A stretch of DNA of 64,000 bases from CAJCIY01 sp964245825 (GTDB lineage Bacteria > Actinomycetota > Actinomycetes > Mycobacteriales > CAJCIY01), in the NCBI GenBank assembly GCA_964245825.1, contig CAXTNT010000002.1:186001-250000 (forward strand), in the 5' to 3' direction. Positions 8,290 through 17,927 of the stretch are shown here, one piece after another. The notes under the pieces are model-generated. The model saw only the letters and a program-made list of their open reading frames with translations, was not told the DNA's origin and searched no databases. Both the position numbers and the translations under genes were made by a program. Within the stretch, counting starts at the first letter, position 1; every line of letters begins with the position of its first letter.

Positions 8290-8829
8290 ATGGCTGCCCG
8301 CGACGACCTCCTCGCCCTCGTACGCCGGGACGCGGTCGTCCGCGGCGAGGTGACGCTGTCGTCCGGGCGGACCGCCGACTGGTACCTCGACCTGCGCCGC
8401 ACCACCCTCGCGGGCGAAGCGGCGCCGCTGGTCGGCCGGGTGATGCTGGAGCTCACCGCCGACCTCGCCTTCGACGCCGTCGGCGGGCTGACGATGGGCG
8501 CCGACCCGATCGCGGTGGCGATGGTGCACGCCGCCGCGGCGCAGGGCCGCGTCCTGGACGCGTACGTGGTGCGGAAGGAAGCCAAGGCGCACGGCATGCA
8601 GCGGCGCATCGAGGGGCCGGAGGTCGCCGGCCGCCGCTGCCTGGTCGTCGAGGACACCTCCACCACCGGCAGCTCGCCGATGACCGCCGTGCAGGCGGTG
8701 CGCGAGGCCGGTGGCACGGTCGTGGCCGTCGCGACCATCGCCGACCGCGACACCGGCGCCGCCGACGTCTTCGCCGTCGCCGGCCTCGACTACCGGTACG
8801 CCTACTCCCTCGCAGACCTGGGCATCTGA
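8290..8829 (+). CDS. pyrE: Orotate phosphoribosyltransferase
   Basis: PyrE joins orotate to PRPP to make orotidine 5'-phosphate in pyrimidine synthesis. The 179-residue protein shows SSGRTADWYLDLRR near the N-terminus, GGLTMGADPIAVAM, the KEAKAHGMQRRIEG loop and the PRPP-binding motif CLVVEDTSTTGSS. The start is ATG 8290, without a Shine-Dalgarno but with a -10 box just upstream. fbaA follows 41 bases downstream. The other pyr genes are not in this window, so pyrE is detached from a pyrimidine operon. Confidence 0.96.
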   Translation: MAARDDLLALVRRDAVVRGEVTLSSGRTADWYLDLRRTTLAGEAAPLVGRVMLELTADLAFDAVGGLTMGADPIAVAMVHAAAAQGRVLDAYVVRKEAKAHGMQRRIEGPEVAGRRCLVVEDTSTTGSSPMTAVQAVREAGGTVVAVATIADRDTGAADVFAVAGLDYRYAYSLADLGI

Positions 8830-8870
8830 CCGACGTCGGACCGCCGCCACCACCAGCACAAGGAGCGACA

Positions 8871-9902
8871 GTGCCCATCGCGACCCCCGAGGTGTACGCG
8901 CAGATGCTGGCCGCGGCCAAGGCCGGCGCCTTCGCCTATCCGGCGATCAACGTGACCAGCAGCAGCACGCTGAACGCCGCGCTCGAGGGCTTCGCCTCGG
9001 CCGGCAGCGACGGCATCGTGCAGATCTCCACCGGCGGCGCGGAGTTCGCCTCCGGGCTCGGGGTCAAGGACATGGTCACCGGCGCGGTCGCGCTCGCCGA
9101 GTTTGCGCACGTGGTGGCCGCGAAGTACGACGTGCACATCGCGCTGCACACCGACCACTGCCCCCCCGACAAGCTCCCGACCTATGTCCGGCCGCTGCTC
9201 GGGATCAGTCAGGAGCGGGTCGACGGCGGCCGGGAGCCGCTCTTCCAGAGCCACATGTGGGACGGCAGCTCCGTCGAGCTGGAGGCCAACCTCGCCACCG
9301 CCGCCGAGCTGCTCGAGCTCGCCGCGGCGGCGCACATCGTGCTGGAGGTGGAGATCGGCACGGTCGGCGGCGAGGAGGACGGCGTCTCCAACGAGCTCAA
9401 CGAGAAGCTCTACACCTCGCCCAAGGACATGATGCGCACCGCCGAGGTGCTCGGCCTCGGCGAGAAGGGCCGCTACCTGCTGGCGGCGACCTTCGGCAAC
9501 GTGCACGGCTCGTACAAGCCCGGGCACGTGAAGCTGCGGCCGGAGATCCTGGCGGAGGGCCAGGAGTACGTGGCGAAGCATCTCAAGGCCGCCCAGGACA
9601 AGCCGTTCGACCTGGTCTTCCACGGCGGCTCCGGCTCCAGCCTCGAGGAGATCCGCGCCACCCTCGACTTCGGCGTCGTGAAGATGAACGTCGACACCGA
9701 CTGCCAGTACGCCTACACCCGCCCTGTCGCGGGGCACATGTTCGCCAGCTACGACGGGGTGCTCAAGGTGGACGGCGAGGTGGGCGTCAAGAAGGCGTAT
9801 GACCCGCGTACGTGGGGCAAGCTGGCCGAGGCGTCGATGACCGCCCGGGTGGTCGAGGCGTGCCACGACCTGCGCTCGGCGGGGACGTCGCTCGCCGGCT
9901 GA
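8871..9902 (+). CDS. fba: Class II fructose-bisphosphate aldolase
   Basis: Zn-dependent aldolase that splits fructose 1,6-bisphosphate in glycolysis and forms it in gluconeogenesis. The 343-residue protein has the zinc-ligand region IALHTDHCPPDKLP (about residues 93-106), the GGEEDGV loop, the second zinc His in GNVHGSY, and the phosphate-binding VFHGGSGSS and MNVDTDCQYAY motifs. An AGGAGCGACA ribosome site precedes ATG 8871. Length fits the long-chain class II (FbaA) subtype. It lies on the same strand as pyrE, a common actinobacterial neighbour pair. Confidence 0.97.
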   Translation: MPIATPEVYAQMLAAAKAGAFAYPAINVTSSSTLNAALEGFASAGSDGIVQISTGGAEFASGLGVKDMVTGAVALAEFAHVVAAKYDVHIALHTDHCPPDKLPTYVRPLLGISQERVDGGREPLFQSHMWDGSSVELEANLATAAELLELAAAAHIVLEVEIGTVGGEEDGVSNELNEKLYTSPKDMMRTAEVLGLGEKGRYLLAATFGNVHGSYKPGHVKLRPEILAEGQEYVAKHLKAAQDKPFDLVFHGGSGSSLEEIRATLDFGVVKMNVDTDCQYAYTRPVAGHMFASYDGVLKVDGEVGVKKAYDPRTWGKLAEASMTARVVEACHDLRSAGTSLAG

Positions 9903-9990
9903 CCGCGCTGCGCGGCCACCGCCGAGGCGACGGTGCGGGCCGGGAACCGGTACCCTCGCCAAACCGGCCACCTGGTCGGCGCGCTCCCGG

Positions 9991-10152
9991 GACGCCGAAT
10001 CCTGCCGCCGGGTCTGCGCACCGCGACTTTCGTCACGGCAGGAGCGGGGGACCCAAGTACGACGGGCGCGACAGCGTCCTCGGGGTCAAGCCGCGTGAGC
10101 GGCAGGGCCAATTCCCGGCCCGCACCCGACAGCTCACCCCGCAGGCGACAGG
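9991..10152 (+). ncRNA. Likely ydaO/yuaA (cyclic-di-AMP) riboswitch
   Basis: The leader carries the conserved blocks of the ydaO class in the right order: GCCGAATCCTGCCGCCGGGT (9994-10013), GGCAGGAGCGGGGGACCCAA (10037-10056), CGGGGTCAAGCCG (10081-10093), GGCAGGGCCAATTCCCG (10101-10117) and CCCGACAGCTCACCCCGCAGGC (10125-10146). The first and second blocks can pair (CCTGCCG with CGGCAGG-type arms). It ends about 15 bases before the GTG of an Rpf-like hydrolase. ydaO RNAs bind c-di-AMP and are known to control wall-hydrolase genes in actinobacteria; the match here is by eye. Confidence 0.85.
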
Positions 10153-10166
10153 GAAGGGATCCGTCT

Positions 10167-10970
10167 GTGGGTGCCCATTCGCGTCCGCGCCGCACGCTGA
10201 CCCAGGCTCCGGCCACCGGTCGGCACCGCGGCCAGCCCGCGCCGCTGCTCGACATCGACCTCGGCGCGACGGCCGCCCGCGCGGGCGCCGTCCTCGCCAC
10301 CGGGGCCACCGCGGCGACCGTCGTCGTCGCCGGTGCCGGGGGAGCGGGTGCGGCGCCGACGCAGGTCGCGACCCCGTCGGCCCCGGCCGCCACGGCGACA
10401 GCGGCCGACTTCGCCGCCCTCCGGCAGTGCGAGGCCAGTGGCAACTACGCCACCAACACCGGCAACGGCTACTACGGCGCGTACCAGTTCGACCTGCGTA
10501 CCTGGCAGGGCCTCGGGTTGTCCGGGCTCCCCTCGGCGGCCTCGCCGGCCGTCCAGGACCAGGCCGCGCAGCGGCTCGAAGCCGCCCGCGGCTGGGAACC
10601 GTGGCCCTCCTGCAGCCGCCGGCTCGGCCTGGCCGCGAGCCCGCCGGCCCAGCCGGACAGTCGTTACCAACCCGTCGCGCGCTACTCGTACGCCTCGTGG
10701 GACACCACGAGCGTGCACGTCGGCGGCGGCGTGGCGGCATTCCCCGGCACGACGCTGACCACCTCGTTGGAGTCCCACCGGCGTACGGACGTGCTGGTCT
10801 GGCAGTCGCGGATGGCCCGCCGCGGCTGGCACATCACGGTCGACGGCTATTACGGCCCGCAGTCGGCGCACGTCGCGGCGGCCTTCGCCACCGAGAAGCA
10901 CGTCGCCGCGCCGACCGGCCAGGTGACCGCCGCCGTGTGGCAGGCCGCCTGGACCGCGCCGATCACCTGA
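10167..10970 (+). CDS. Rpf-like transglycosylase with peptidoglycan-binding domain
   Basis: A 267-residue exported wall hydrolase. A hydrophobic, Ala-rich segment (about residues 34-63) serves as signal or anchor. A resuscitation-promoting-factor domain follows: RQCEASGNYATNTGNGYYGA (about 86-105) holds the catalytic Glu89 and the conserved GNGYYG loop, and a second Cys occurs in PWPSCSRR. The C-terminal 60 residues (VLVWQSRMARRGW, DGYYGPQSAHV) form a PG_binding_1 domain. The frame is open from 9933, but GTG 10167 follows an AGGGAAGGG ribosome site directly after the riboswitch, so it is the start. Its likely role is cell-wall remodelling in growth or spore germination. Confidence 0.88.
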   Translation: MGAHSRPRRTLTQAPATGRHRGQPAPLLDIDLGATAARAGAVLATGATAATVVVAGAGGAGAAPTQVATPSAPAATATAADFAALRQCEASGNYATNTGNGYYGAYQFDLRTWQGLGLSGLPSAASPAVQDQAAQRLEAARGWEPWPSCSRRLGLAASPPAQPDSRYQPVARYSYASWDTTSVHVGGGVAAFPGTTLTTSLESHRRTDVLVWQSRMARRGWHITVDGYYGPQSAHVAAAFATEKHVAAPTGQVTAAVWQAAWTAPIT

Positions 10971-10986
10971 CGCGCATGATGGCGCC

Positions 10987-11400
10987 ATGAGCTTTCCCGA
11001 TCTGCTGGGCGGGCCGCCACCGACCCGCCTGACCGGCGACCCGGCGGCGGCGGCCGCGCTCGGCGCGGGTACGCCCGCGGCGGAGGTCGCGGCCGCCCAC
11101 CCGGCCGACAGCCTGGCCTGGGCCGTGCTGGCCGAGGAGGCGCTGGCGGACGGGCGGACAGTCGCCGGCTATGCATACGCCCGGACCGGCTATCACCGCG
11201 GGCTCGACGCGCTGCGCCGGGCCGGCTGGAAGGGGCACGGCCCGGTGCCGTGGTCGCACGAGCCGAACCGTGGCTTCCTGCGTGCGCTCGCCGCCCTGGG
11301 CCGGGCCGCGGAGGAGATCGAGGAGCGGGACGAGGCGGCCCGCGTCGCGGCGTTCCTGGACGACTGCGATCCCGGGGCGCGGGCAGCCACTGCCGGCTAG
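10987..11400 (+). CDS. DUF3151 family protein
   Basis: A 137-residue conserved actinobacterial protein of unknown function. The signature YARTGYHRGLDALRRAGWKG followed by GPVPWSHEPNRGFLRA (about residues 62-97) matches DUF3151 as I know it. It is Ala-rich and probably all-helical, with no signal peptide or membrane segment. A weak -10-like CATGAT ends 6 bases before ATG 10987. It converges on the next gene with only 4 bases between stop codons. DUF3151 genes usually lie near fba and purA in actinobacteria, as here. Confidence 0.85.
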   Translation: MSFPDLLGGPPPTRLTGDPAAAAALGAGTPAAEVAAAHPADSLAWAVLAEEALADGRTVAGYAYARTGYHRGLDALRRAGWKGHGPVPWSHEPNRGFLRALAALGRAAEEIEERDEAARVAAFLDDCDPGARAATAG

Positions 11401-11404
11401 CCGG

Positions 11405-11905
11405 TCACTGCTCCCCGGCGGGCTGGTCGGCTCGCACCGGCCGGTTCCCCCGCCGCGGCTTGGCGGTCGTCGTGCCTGCGACGGTTGCGGCCGTGTCGGC
11501 GGCGACGCGCCGACCGGTGAGGGATCCCAGCAGGGATGCGCCCGGCAGTGCCTGCAGGCGTGCCTGCGTCTCGTTCATCGCGCGCAGCAGCGGCATCACC
11601 TCGGCCTGCAGCACGCGCACCGTGTCGGGGATGGTCCCCACGATCGGATCGTCGAGGGCGACCGCGGCGCGGCGCAGGCCCGGCGCGAGGGCCAGGACGG
11701 GCGCCTCCAGCTCGTCGACGATCCGGTCGACGCGCAGCGCCAGTCGCTGCACGACCAGGAGCGTCTCGCTGCCGGTGGCCACGACCTCGGCGAGGGCCCG
11801 GACCGAGCGTTGCAGCGCGGCGACGGTCGCGGGCAGCTCGAGGAGGGCCTCGGTCTGCGCCCGCAGGAGCGCCATCAGGTCCGGGACGCCGGGGATGCGA
11901 GGCAC
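11405..11905 (-). CDS. Conserved actinobacterial hypothetical protein
   Basis: A 166-residue protein that I cannot assign a function. It is predicted helical, with heptad-like Leu/Val spacing (LLRAQTEALLELPATVAALQ, RLALRVDRIVDELEAP, VLQAEVMPLLRAMNE), so probably a coiled coil or apolipoprotein-like bundle, and has a basic Arg/Pro/Thr tail. GTG 11905 is preferred over ATG 11875 because TAGGCT (11913-11918, minus strand) ends 7 bases upstream, giving a leaderless start. It is divergent from purA. Confidence 0.6.
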   Translation of the reverse strand: MPRIPGVPDLMALLRAQTEALLELPATVAALQRSVRALAEVVATGSETLLVVQRLALRVDRIVDELEAPVLALAPGLRRAAVALDDPIVGTIPDTVRVLQAEVMPLLRAMNETQARLQALPGASLLGSLTGRRVAADTAATVAGTTTAKPRRGNRPVRADQPAGEQ

Positions 11906-11912
11906 GCGCGCG

Positions 11913-11918
11913 AGCCTA
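11913..11918 (-). promoter_or_regulatory. -10 box of the hypothetical gene upstream of purA
   Basis: TAGGCT on the minus strand ends 7 bases before the GTG at 11905. It matches the leaderless pattern of the other genes in this window and decides that start. Confidence 0.45.
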
Positions 11919-12013
11919 GCGACGGCCGCGACTACGCTCGTCGCGTCACGGAGCCCGTGCCCGGCCGGAACACGTCGGCGGCAGCGCTCGCCTGGTCGGA
12001 AGGGACGTCCGCG

Positions 12014-13303
<1,290 letters not shown>

Positions 13304-13561
13304 CGCCCGGATTGGGTCGGCGTGTTGTCGCGGCGCGCCGCGGCGATCCGGCGATTTCGCAACCCGACTCGGCGCCGGCGGCCGTTCTCGCCAGTGGTGA
13401 CCCAACTCGGCGCCGGTGACCTCGGATCGACCGGCGACCTGGCCGCAGCGGGATCGGCTGCGGCGACCCTGCGCCGCCCACCGAGTCGCCGCCGGGTCGT
13501 GCCAAACTCTCCGCGTGACCGCAGGAGGCGAGGCGCGCACGCCACGACGCCTTCGGCTCGC

Positions 13562-14782
13562 ATGAGGGTCCTCGTCCTCGGGTCCGGCGCTCGCGAGCAC
13601 GCCCTCTGTGTCGCCCTCGCCGCGGACCCGACCGTCGCGAGCATCGTCTGTGCGCCGGGGAACGCGGGCACCGAGGCGATCGCCGAGCCGCGGCCAGTCG
13701 ACCTCCTCGACCCGGCGGCGGTGGTCGCGTTGGCGGCGGATGTCGGCGCGGATCTGGTCATCGTCGGTCCCGAGGCGCCGCTCGTCGCCGGGGTCTCGGA
13801 TGCCCTGCGGGACAAGGGTTTCGCGGTGTTCGGTCCGAGTGCGGCCGCGGCCCGGATCGAGGGGTCGAAGGCGTTCGCCAAGGAGGTGATGGCGGCGGCG
13901 GGGGTGCCCACGGCGGCCTCCTGGCACGTACGCGCGGGGGACGACTCCCGGTTGGCGGAGGTGTTGGCGGCCCTGCCCGGCCCGTACGTGGTGAAGCACG
14001 ACGGTCTCGCCGCGGGCAAAGGCGTCGTGGTGACCGACTCGCTGCGCGAGGCCACCGCCCACGGGCGCGGCCACGACGTGCTGGTGGAGGCGTACCTCGA
14101 CGGGCCGGAAGTTTCGGTGTTCTGCGTCGTCACCGACGCCGGGATCACCCCGCTGCTGCCGGCGCAGGACCACAAGCGGGTGGGCGACGGAGACACCGGC
14201 CCCAACACGGGGGGAATGGGGGCGTACGCGCCGCTGCCGTGGGCGCCGGCCGATCTCGTCGGTGACGTGCTCGCGACCGTCGCCGCGCCGACCGTCGCAG
14301 AGCTGGAGCGCCGTGGGGCGCCCTTCCGCGGCCTGCTGTACGTGGGGCTGGCCCTCACCAGCAGCGGGGTGCGGGTGGTGGAGTTCAACGCCCGCTTCGG
14401 CGACCCCGAGACCCAAGCCGTCCTGGCGCTGCTCGCCTCGCCGTTGACCCGGCTGCTGGCCGGTGAGAAACCCTTGTGGAGCAAGGGATCTGCCGTCACG
14501 GTCGTGCTGGCGGCGCCCGGCTACCCGGCCGCGCCGCAGCTCGGCGGCGTGCTCACCGGGCCACTCGACGCTGCGGGTGTGCTGCACGCCGGCACCCGCA
14601 GGATGTCGGACGGGAGGGTCGTCGCGAGCGGCGGTCGGGTTCTGTCGGTCACCGCCGTCGGGGTCGACGTCGCCGATGCGAGAGGATCGGCGTACGACCT
14701 GCTGGCGCAGATCCACCTGCCCGGCGGGCACCACCGCAACGACATCGGTTCCGGCATCGGCCTTCGAGGAGTCACCGCATGA
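13562..14782 (+). CDS. purD: Phosphoribosylamine-glycine ligase
   Basis: PurD joins phosphoribosylamine and glycine, step 2 of purine synthesis, in an ATP-grasp fold. The 406-residue protein has the N-terminal MRVLVLGSGAREHAL, the ATP-grasp segment VVKHDGLAAGKGVVV, the PurD signature RFGDPETQ and DHKRVGDGDTGPNTGGMGAY. It is slightly shorter than the usual 415-430 residues: the helix after KGVVVTDS is condensed (LREATAHGRGHDVLVE). Start ATG 13562 is the only candidate before the motif. It overlaps purE by 4 bases. The 258-bp gap upstream holds repeated CTCGGCGCCGG words but no gene. Confidence 0.96.
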   Translation: MRVLVLGSGAREHALCVALAADPTVASIVCAPGNAGTEAIAEPRPVDLLDPAAVVALAADVGADLVIVGPEAPLVAGVSDALRDKGFAVFGPSAAAARIEGSKAFAKEVMAAAGVPTAASWHVRAGDDSRLAEVLAALPGPYVVKHDGLAAGKGVVVTDSLREATAHGRGHDVLVEAYLDGPEVSVFCVVTDAGITPLLPAQDHKRVGDGDTGPNTGGMGAYAPLPWAPADLVGDVLATVAAPTVAELERRGAPFRGLLYVGLALTSSGVRVVEFNARFGDPETQAVLALLASPLTRLLAGEKPLWSKGSAVTVVLAAPGYPAAPQLGGVLTGPLDAAGVLHAGTRRMSDGRVVASGGRVLSVTAVGVDVADARGSAYDLLAQIHLPGGHHRNDIGSGIGLRGVTA

Positions 14783-15252
14783 GCAACCGTCCCCGCGTCG
14801 CCATCGTCTCCGGCTCTCCCAGCGACGGCAACGTCATGAGCCAGGCGGGCGCGATGCTCGACCGGTTCGGGGTGCCGTGGGACGAGACGGTCCTGTCCGC
14901 GCACCGCGCCCCCAAGGCGCTCGCCGAGTGGATCGACAACCTCGAGCCGCGGGGCATCGAGGTGGTGATCGCCGGCGCCGGGATGGCCGCGGCGCTGCCC
15001 GGCACCGTCGCCGCGCACACCACGTTGCCGGTCATCGGGATCCCGATCCGCGGAGGTGCGCTCGACGGCCTGGACGCCCTGCTCGCGATCTGCCAGATGC
15101 CGCCCGGGGTCCCCGTCGCGACGGTCGGGCTGAACGGAGCGAAGAACGCCGCCGTGCTGGCCGTACAGATCCTGGCCATCGGTGACCCGGACCTGCGCGC
15201 GAAGCTGGTGCAGTTCAAGGACGACTTCGAGAAGGCGGCCCGCAACCAGTAG
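14779..15252 (+). CDS. purE: 5-(carboxyamino)imidazole ribonucleotide mutase
   Basis: Class I PurE moves the carboxyl group from N5-CAIR to CAIR. The 157-residue protein shows the substrate loop VSGSPSDGNVM (about residues 11-21), SAHRAPKALAEW, GAGMAAALPG and the conserved P-loop-like PIRGGALDGLDALLAICQMPPGVPVATV split over residues 92-118. Start ATG 14779 overlaps the purD stop. PurK, the partner that makes N5-CAIR, is not in this window. Its last four codons and stop lie in a 45-bp tandem repeat. Confidence 0.96.
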   Translation: MSNRPRVAIVSGSPSDGNVMSQAGAMLDRFGVPWDETVLSAHRAPKALAEWIDNLEPRGIEVVIAGAGMAAALPGTVAAHTTLPVIGIPIRGGALDGLDALLAICQMPPGVPVATVGLNGAKNAAVLAVQILAIGDPDLRAKLVQFKDDFEKAARNQ

Positions 15253-15327
15253 CCGACGACCGGCCGAGGCGTGCAACCAACAGCCCGCAACCAGGAGTCG
15301 ACTACCGGCCGAGGCGTGCAACCAACA
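15238..15327 (+). repeat. 45-bp tandem duplication at the purE 3' end
   Basis: Two 45-base copies (15238-15282 and 15283-15327) differ at only a few bases; a third copy begins (GCCCGCAGCC) and then diverges. The first copy includes the last purE codons and stop. CCCGCAACCAGT appears again at 15356-15367, just before purB. Confidence 0.85.
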
Positions 15328-15377
15328 GCCCGCAGCCGGCAGAGGGGCGGTCGGCCCCGCAACCAGTGAGGCTCCCG

Positions 15378-16685
15378 ATGATCGAGCGCTACACCCTCCC
15401 CGAGATGGGCGAGGTCTGGTCCGAAGCGCACAAGTACGCGCTGTGGTGCCGGGTCGAGGTGCTGGCTCTGGAGGCGCACGCCGCGGCGGGACGCGTCCCC
15501 GCCGAGTCGGTCGAGCCGGTTCGCGCCGCGGCGCCCCCCACCCCCGCGGCGGTCGCCGAGATCGAGGCGGTGACCCAGCACGACGTCATCGCCTTCCTGA
15601 CCGCCTGGGCGGACAACACCACGCCGCGTACCGCCGCCGCGTACGTCCATTTCGGCATGACGTCCTCCGACTTGCTCGACACCGCGCTCGCCCTCCAGCT
15701 CGTCGATGCCACCGACCTGCTGCTGGCCAAGGCCGACGGGCTGGTCGCGGCACTGCGCGAGCTCGGGCTCGCCCACCGGGCCACGGTCCGCGTCGGCCGG
15801 ACGCACGGCATCCACGGCGAGCCGGACGTCTTCGGGCACCGGGTCGCCGACTTCGCCTTCGCCGCCGCCCGGTGCCGGGACCGGCTCCGCGCCGCCCGCG
15901 CGGACGTCGCCGTCTGCAAGATCAGCGGAGCCGTCGGGACGTACTCGAACATCGACCCCGACGTGGAGGAGTACGTCGCGGCGCGGCTCGGGCTGACCCC
16001 GGCGCCGGTCGCGACCCAGGTCGTGATGCGCGACGGCATCGCCGCGTGGGTGGCCGCGCTGGCCGGGCTGGCGACGGTCTGCGAGGCCGTCTCGCTGGAG
16101 GTGCGCCACGGCCAGCGGACGGAGGTGCGCGAGCTGTCCGAGCCCTTCGGTGCCGGCCAGAAGGGCTCGTCCGCGATGCCGCACAAGAAGAACCCGATCA
16201 TGAGCGAGCGGATCGCGGGCATCGCCCGCATCGTGCGGGCGCAGTACGTCCCGGTGCTCGAGGGCGTCCCGCTCTGGCACGAGCGCGACATCAGCCACTC
16301 CTCGACCGAACGGATCGCGCTGCCGGATGCGTCGATCGCGACCGACTACGTGCTGCACCTGACCACCCGGCTGGTACGCGGCCTCGTGGTCGACGGCGCA
16401 CGGATGCGGGCGAACCTGGAGGCGAGCGGCGGGCTGATCTACACCAGCGCCGTCCTGCTCGAGCTGGTCGAGTCGGGGCTCTCGCGGGAGGCCGCGTACG
16501 CCATCACCCAGCGCGCCGCGATGTCGACGTGGGAGAGCGGCGTCCCGTTCCGCGAGACCTTGCGCAAGGCCGCGGCCGACGCCGGCCAGTCGATCGACGA
16601 GGCGCGGCTCGACGGGGTCTGCCGCCCCGAGCGTTACGTCGAGCGCCTCGGCCCGCTCTTCGACCGCCTCGCCGCTCTCAGGTAG
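15378..16685 (+). CDS. purB: Adenylosuccinate lyase
   Basis: PurB releases fumarate from SAICAR (IMP pathway) and from adenylosuccinate (AMP branch). The 435-residue protein of the fumarase/aspartase superfamily has the N-terminal YTLPEMGEVWSE, the THGIHGEPD segment with catalytic His, and the superfamily signature GSSAMPHKKNPIMSER (about residues 263-278) whose Ser-bearing loop covers the active site. ATG 15378 is preferred to GTG 15366 because family proteins start at MIERYT. It lies 125 bases after purE, beyond the tandem repeat. Confidence 0.96.
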   Translation: MIERYTLPEMGEVWSEAHKYALWCRVEVLALEAHAAAGRVPAESVEPVRAAAPPTPAAVAEIEAVTQHDVIAFLTAWADNTTPRTAAAYVHFGMTSSDLLDTALALQLVDATDLLLAKADGLVAALRELGLAHRATVRVGRTHGIHGEPDVFGHRVADFAFAAARCRDRLRAARADVAVCKISGAVGTYSNIDPDVEEYVAARLGLTPAPVATQVVMRDGIAAWVAALAGLATVCEAVSLEVRHGQRTEVRELSEPFGAGQKGSSAMPHKKNPIMSERIAGIARIVRAQYVPVLEGVPLWHERDISHSSTERIALPDASIATDYVLHLTTRLVRGLVVDGARMRANLEASGGLIYTSAVLLELVESGLSREAAYAITQRAAMSTWESGVPFRETLRKAAADAGQSIDEARLDGVCRPERYVERLGPLFDRLAALR

Positions 16686-16737
16686 GACCGCGCAGCCACC
16701 GGCCCACCCGCCGCGCCCGGGCTGCGGCGACACTCGG

Positions 16738-16743
16738 TAAAGT
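16738..16743 (+). promoter_or_regulatory. -10 box of purC
   Basis: TAAAGT ends 7 bases before the purC GTG at 16751, with no Shine-Dalgarno between. This suggests an independent leaderless purC transcript inside the purine block. Confidence 0.5.
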
Positions 16744-16750
16744 CGCGGCC

Positions 16751-17656
16751 GTGCCTCTCGCTGCAGATGAGTTCTCCGGCCTGACCCATCTTGGCTCCGG
16801 CAAGGTCCGCGAGCTCTTCGCCGTCGGCGACGACGCGATCCTGCTGGTGGCCAGCGACCGCATCTCCGCATTCGACGTGGTGCTGCCTACGGAGATCCCG
16901 GACAAGGGTGCGGTGCTGACGGCGCTGAGCCTGTGGTGGTTCGAGCAGCTCGCGGACCTCGTACCGGGTCATGTGCTGACGGCGAAGGTCGCCGAGTACC
17001 CGGACGAGCTGCAGCCGTACGCGCCCCAGCTGGTGGGCCGGTCGATGCTCTGCCGGCGCCTGTCGATGGCGCAGGTCGAGTGCGTCGCCCGCGGCTACCT
17101 CACGGGCTCGGGCTTCAAGGACTACCAGGCCACCGGGGCGATCTCCGGCCACGCCCTGCCCGAGGGTCTCCTCGACGGGTCGAGGCTGCCTATGCCGATC
17201 TACACCCCGAGCACCAAGGCCCCCATCGGGGAGCACGACGAGAACATCACCCGCGACCAGGCCGCCGCACTGCTCGGCGCCGAACTGGCGGCCGAGCTGG
17301 AGCGGCTCACCCTCGCGGTGTTCTCGCGCGCGTCCGAGCTCGCCGCCGCCACCGGCATCCTGCTGGCCGACACGAAGTTCGAGTTCGGCACTGACGGCGA
17401 CGGGCAGCTGCGGCTGGCCGACGAGGTGCTCACGCCCGACTCCAGCCGCTTCTGGCCGGCCGACTCCTGGCAGCCGGGCCGCGCGCAGCCGAGCTACGAC
17501 AAGCAGTACGTGCGCGACTGGCTCATCGCGGCGGGCCGTCGCGGCGAGGCGGCCGTGCTGCCGCCGGACGTGGTCGAGGCGACCCGCGGACGCTACGTCG
17601 AGGCGTACGAGAAGCTCACCGGCCGTTCTTTCGCCGCCTACCTCGCGGACGCCTGA
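16751..17656 (+). CDS. purC: SAICAR synthetase
   Basis: PurC joins CAIR and aspartate using ATP to form SAICAR. The 301-residue enzyme has LGSGKVRELFAVGDDAILLV and ASDRISAFDVVLPTEIPDKG at the N-terminus, the ECVARGYLTGSGFKDYQ segment, and LADEVLTPDSSRFWPADSW near the C-terminus, the two PurC signatures. Start GTG 16751 (the frame runs open far upstream inside purB's shadow) follows a -10 box by 7 bases. The eukaryote-type long form of about 300 residues is usual in actinobacteria. purS follows after 3 bases. Confidence 0.97.
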   Translation: MPLAADEFSGLTHLGSGKVRELFAVGDDAILLVASDRISAFDVVLPTEIPDKGAVLTALSLWWFEQLADLVPGHVLTAKVAEYPDELQPYAPQLVGRSMLCRRLSMAQVECVARGYLTGSGFKDYQATGAISGHALPEGLLDGSRLPMPIYTPSTKAPIGEHDENITRDQAAALLGAELAAELERLTLAVFSRASELAAATGILLADTKFEFGTDGDGQLRLADEVLTPDSSRFWPADSWQPGRAQPSYDKQYVRDWLIAAGRRGEAAVLPPDVVEATRGRYVEAYEKLTGRSFAAYLADA

Positions 17657-17659
17657 GCG

Positions 17660-17905
17660 ATGACGCGGGTCGTCGTCGACGTGATGCTGAAGCCGGAGAT
17701 CCTCGACCCGCAGGGCCAGGCGATCCTCGGCGCGATCCCCACTCTGGGCGTCACCGGCATCGCGGCCGTACGGCAGGGCAAGCACTTCGAGATCGACGTG
17801 GACGGGGAACTCGACGAGGACACCCTGGCCAGCGTCCGCGACGTGGCGGGGACGCTGCTCGCCAACCCGGTCATCGAGGACTTCGCGCTCCGCGTCGAGG
17901 CGTGA
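17660..17905 (+). CDS. purS: FGAM synthase subunit PurS
   Basis: PurS is the small subunit that bridges PurQ and short-form PurL in the FGAR amidotransferase complex and helps channel ammonia. The 81-residue protein has the family strand VVVDVMLKPEILDPQGQAI, the VTGIAAVRQGKHFEIDVDG segment and the C-terminal LLANPVIEDFALRVE. It starts at ATG 17660, 3 bases after purC. Its presence agrees with the short PurL (743 residues) and separate PurQ found downstream, although another gene lies between purS and purQ. Confidence 0.95.
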   Translation: MTRVVVDVMLKPEILDPQGQAILGAIPTLGVTGIAAVRQGKHFEIDVDGELDEDTLASVRDVAGTLLANPVIEDFALRVEA

Positions 17906-17927
17906 GGCTGCTGCGCCCGAACGTCAG

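Noticed and set aside
13304..13561. Regulatory RNA between purA and purD
   Set aside because: The gap has repeated CTCGGCGCCGG words but none of the conserved blocks of purine or PRPP riboswitches.
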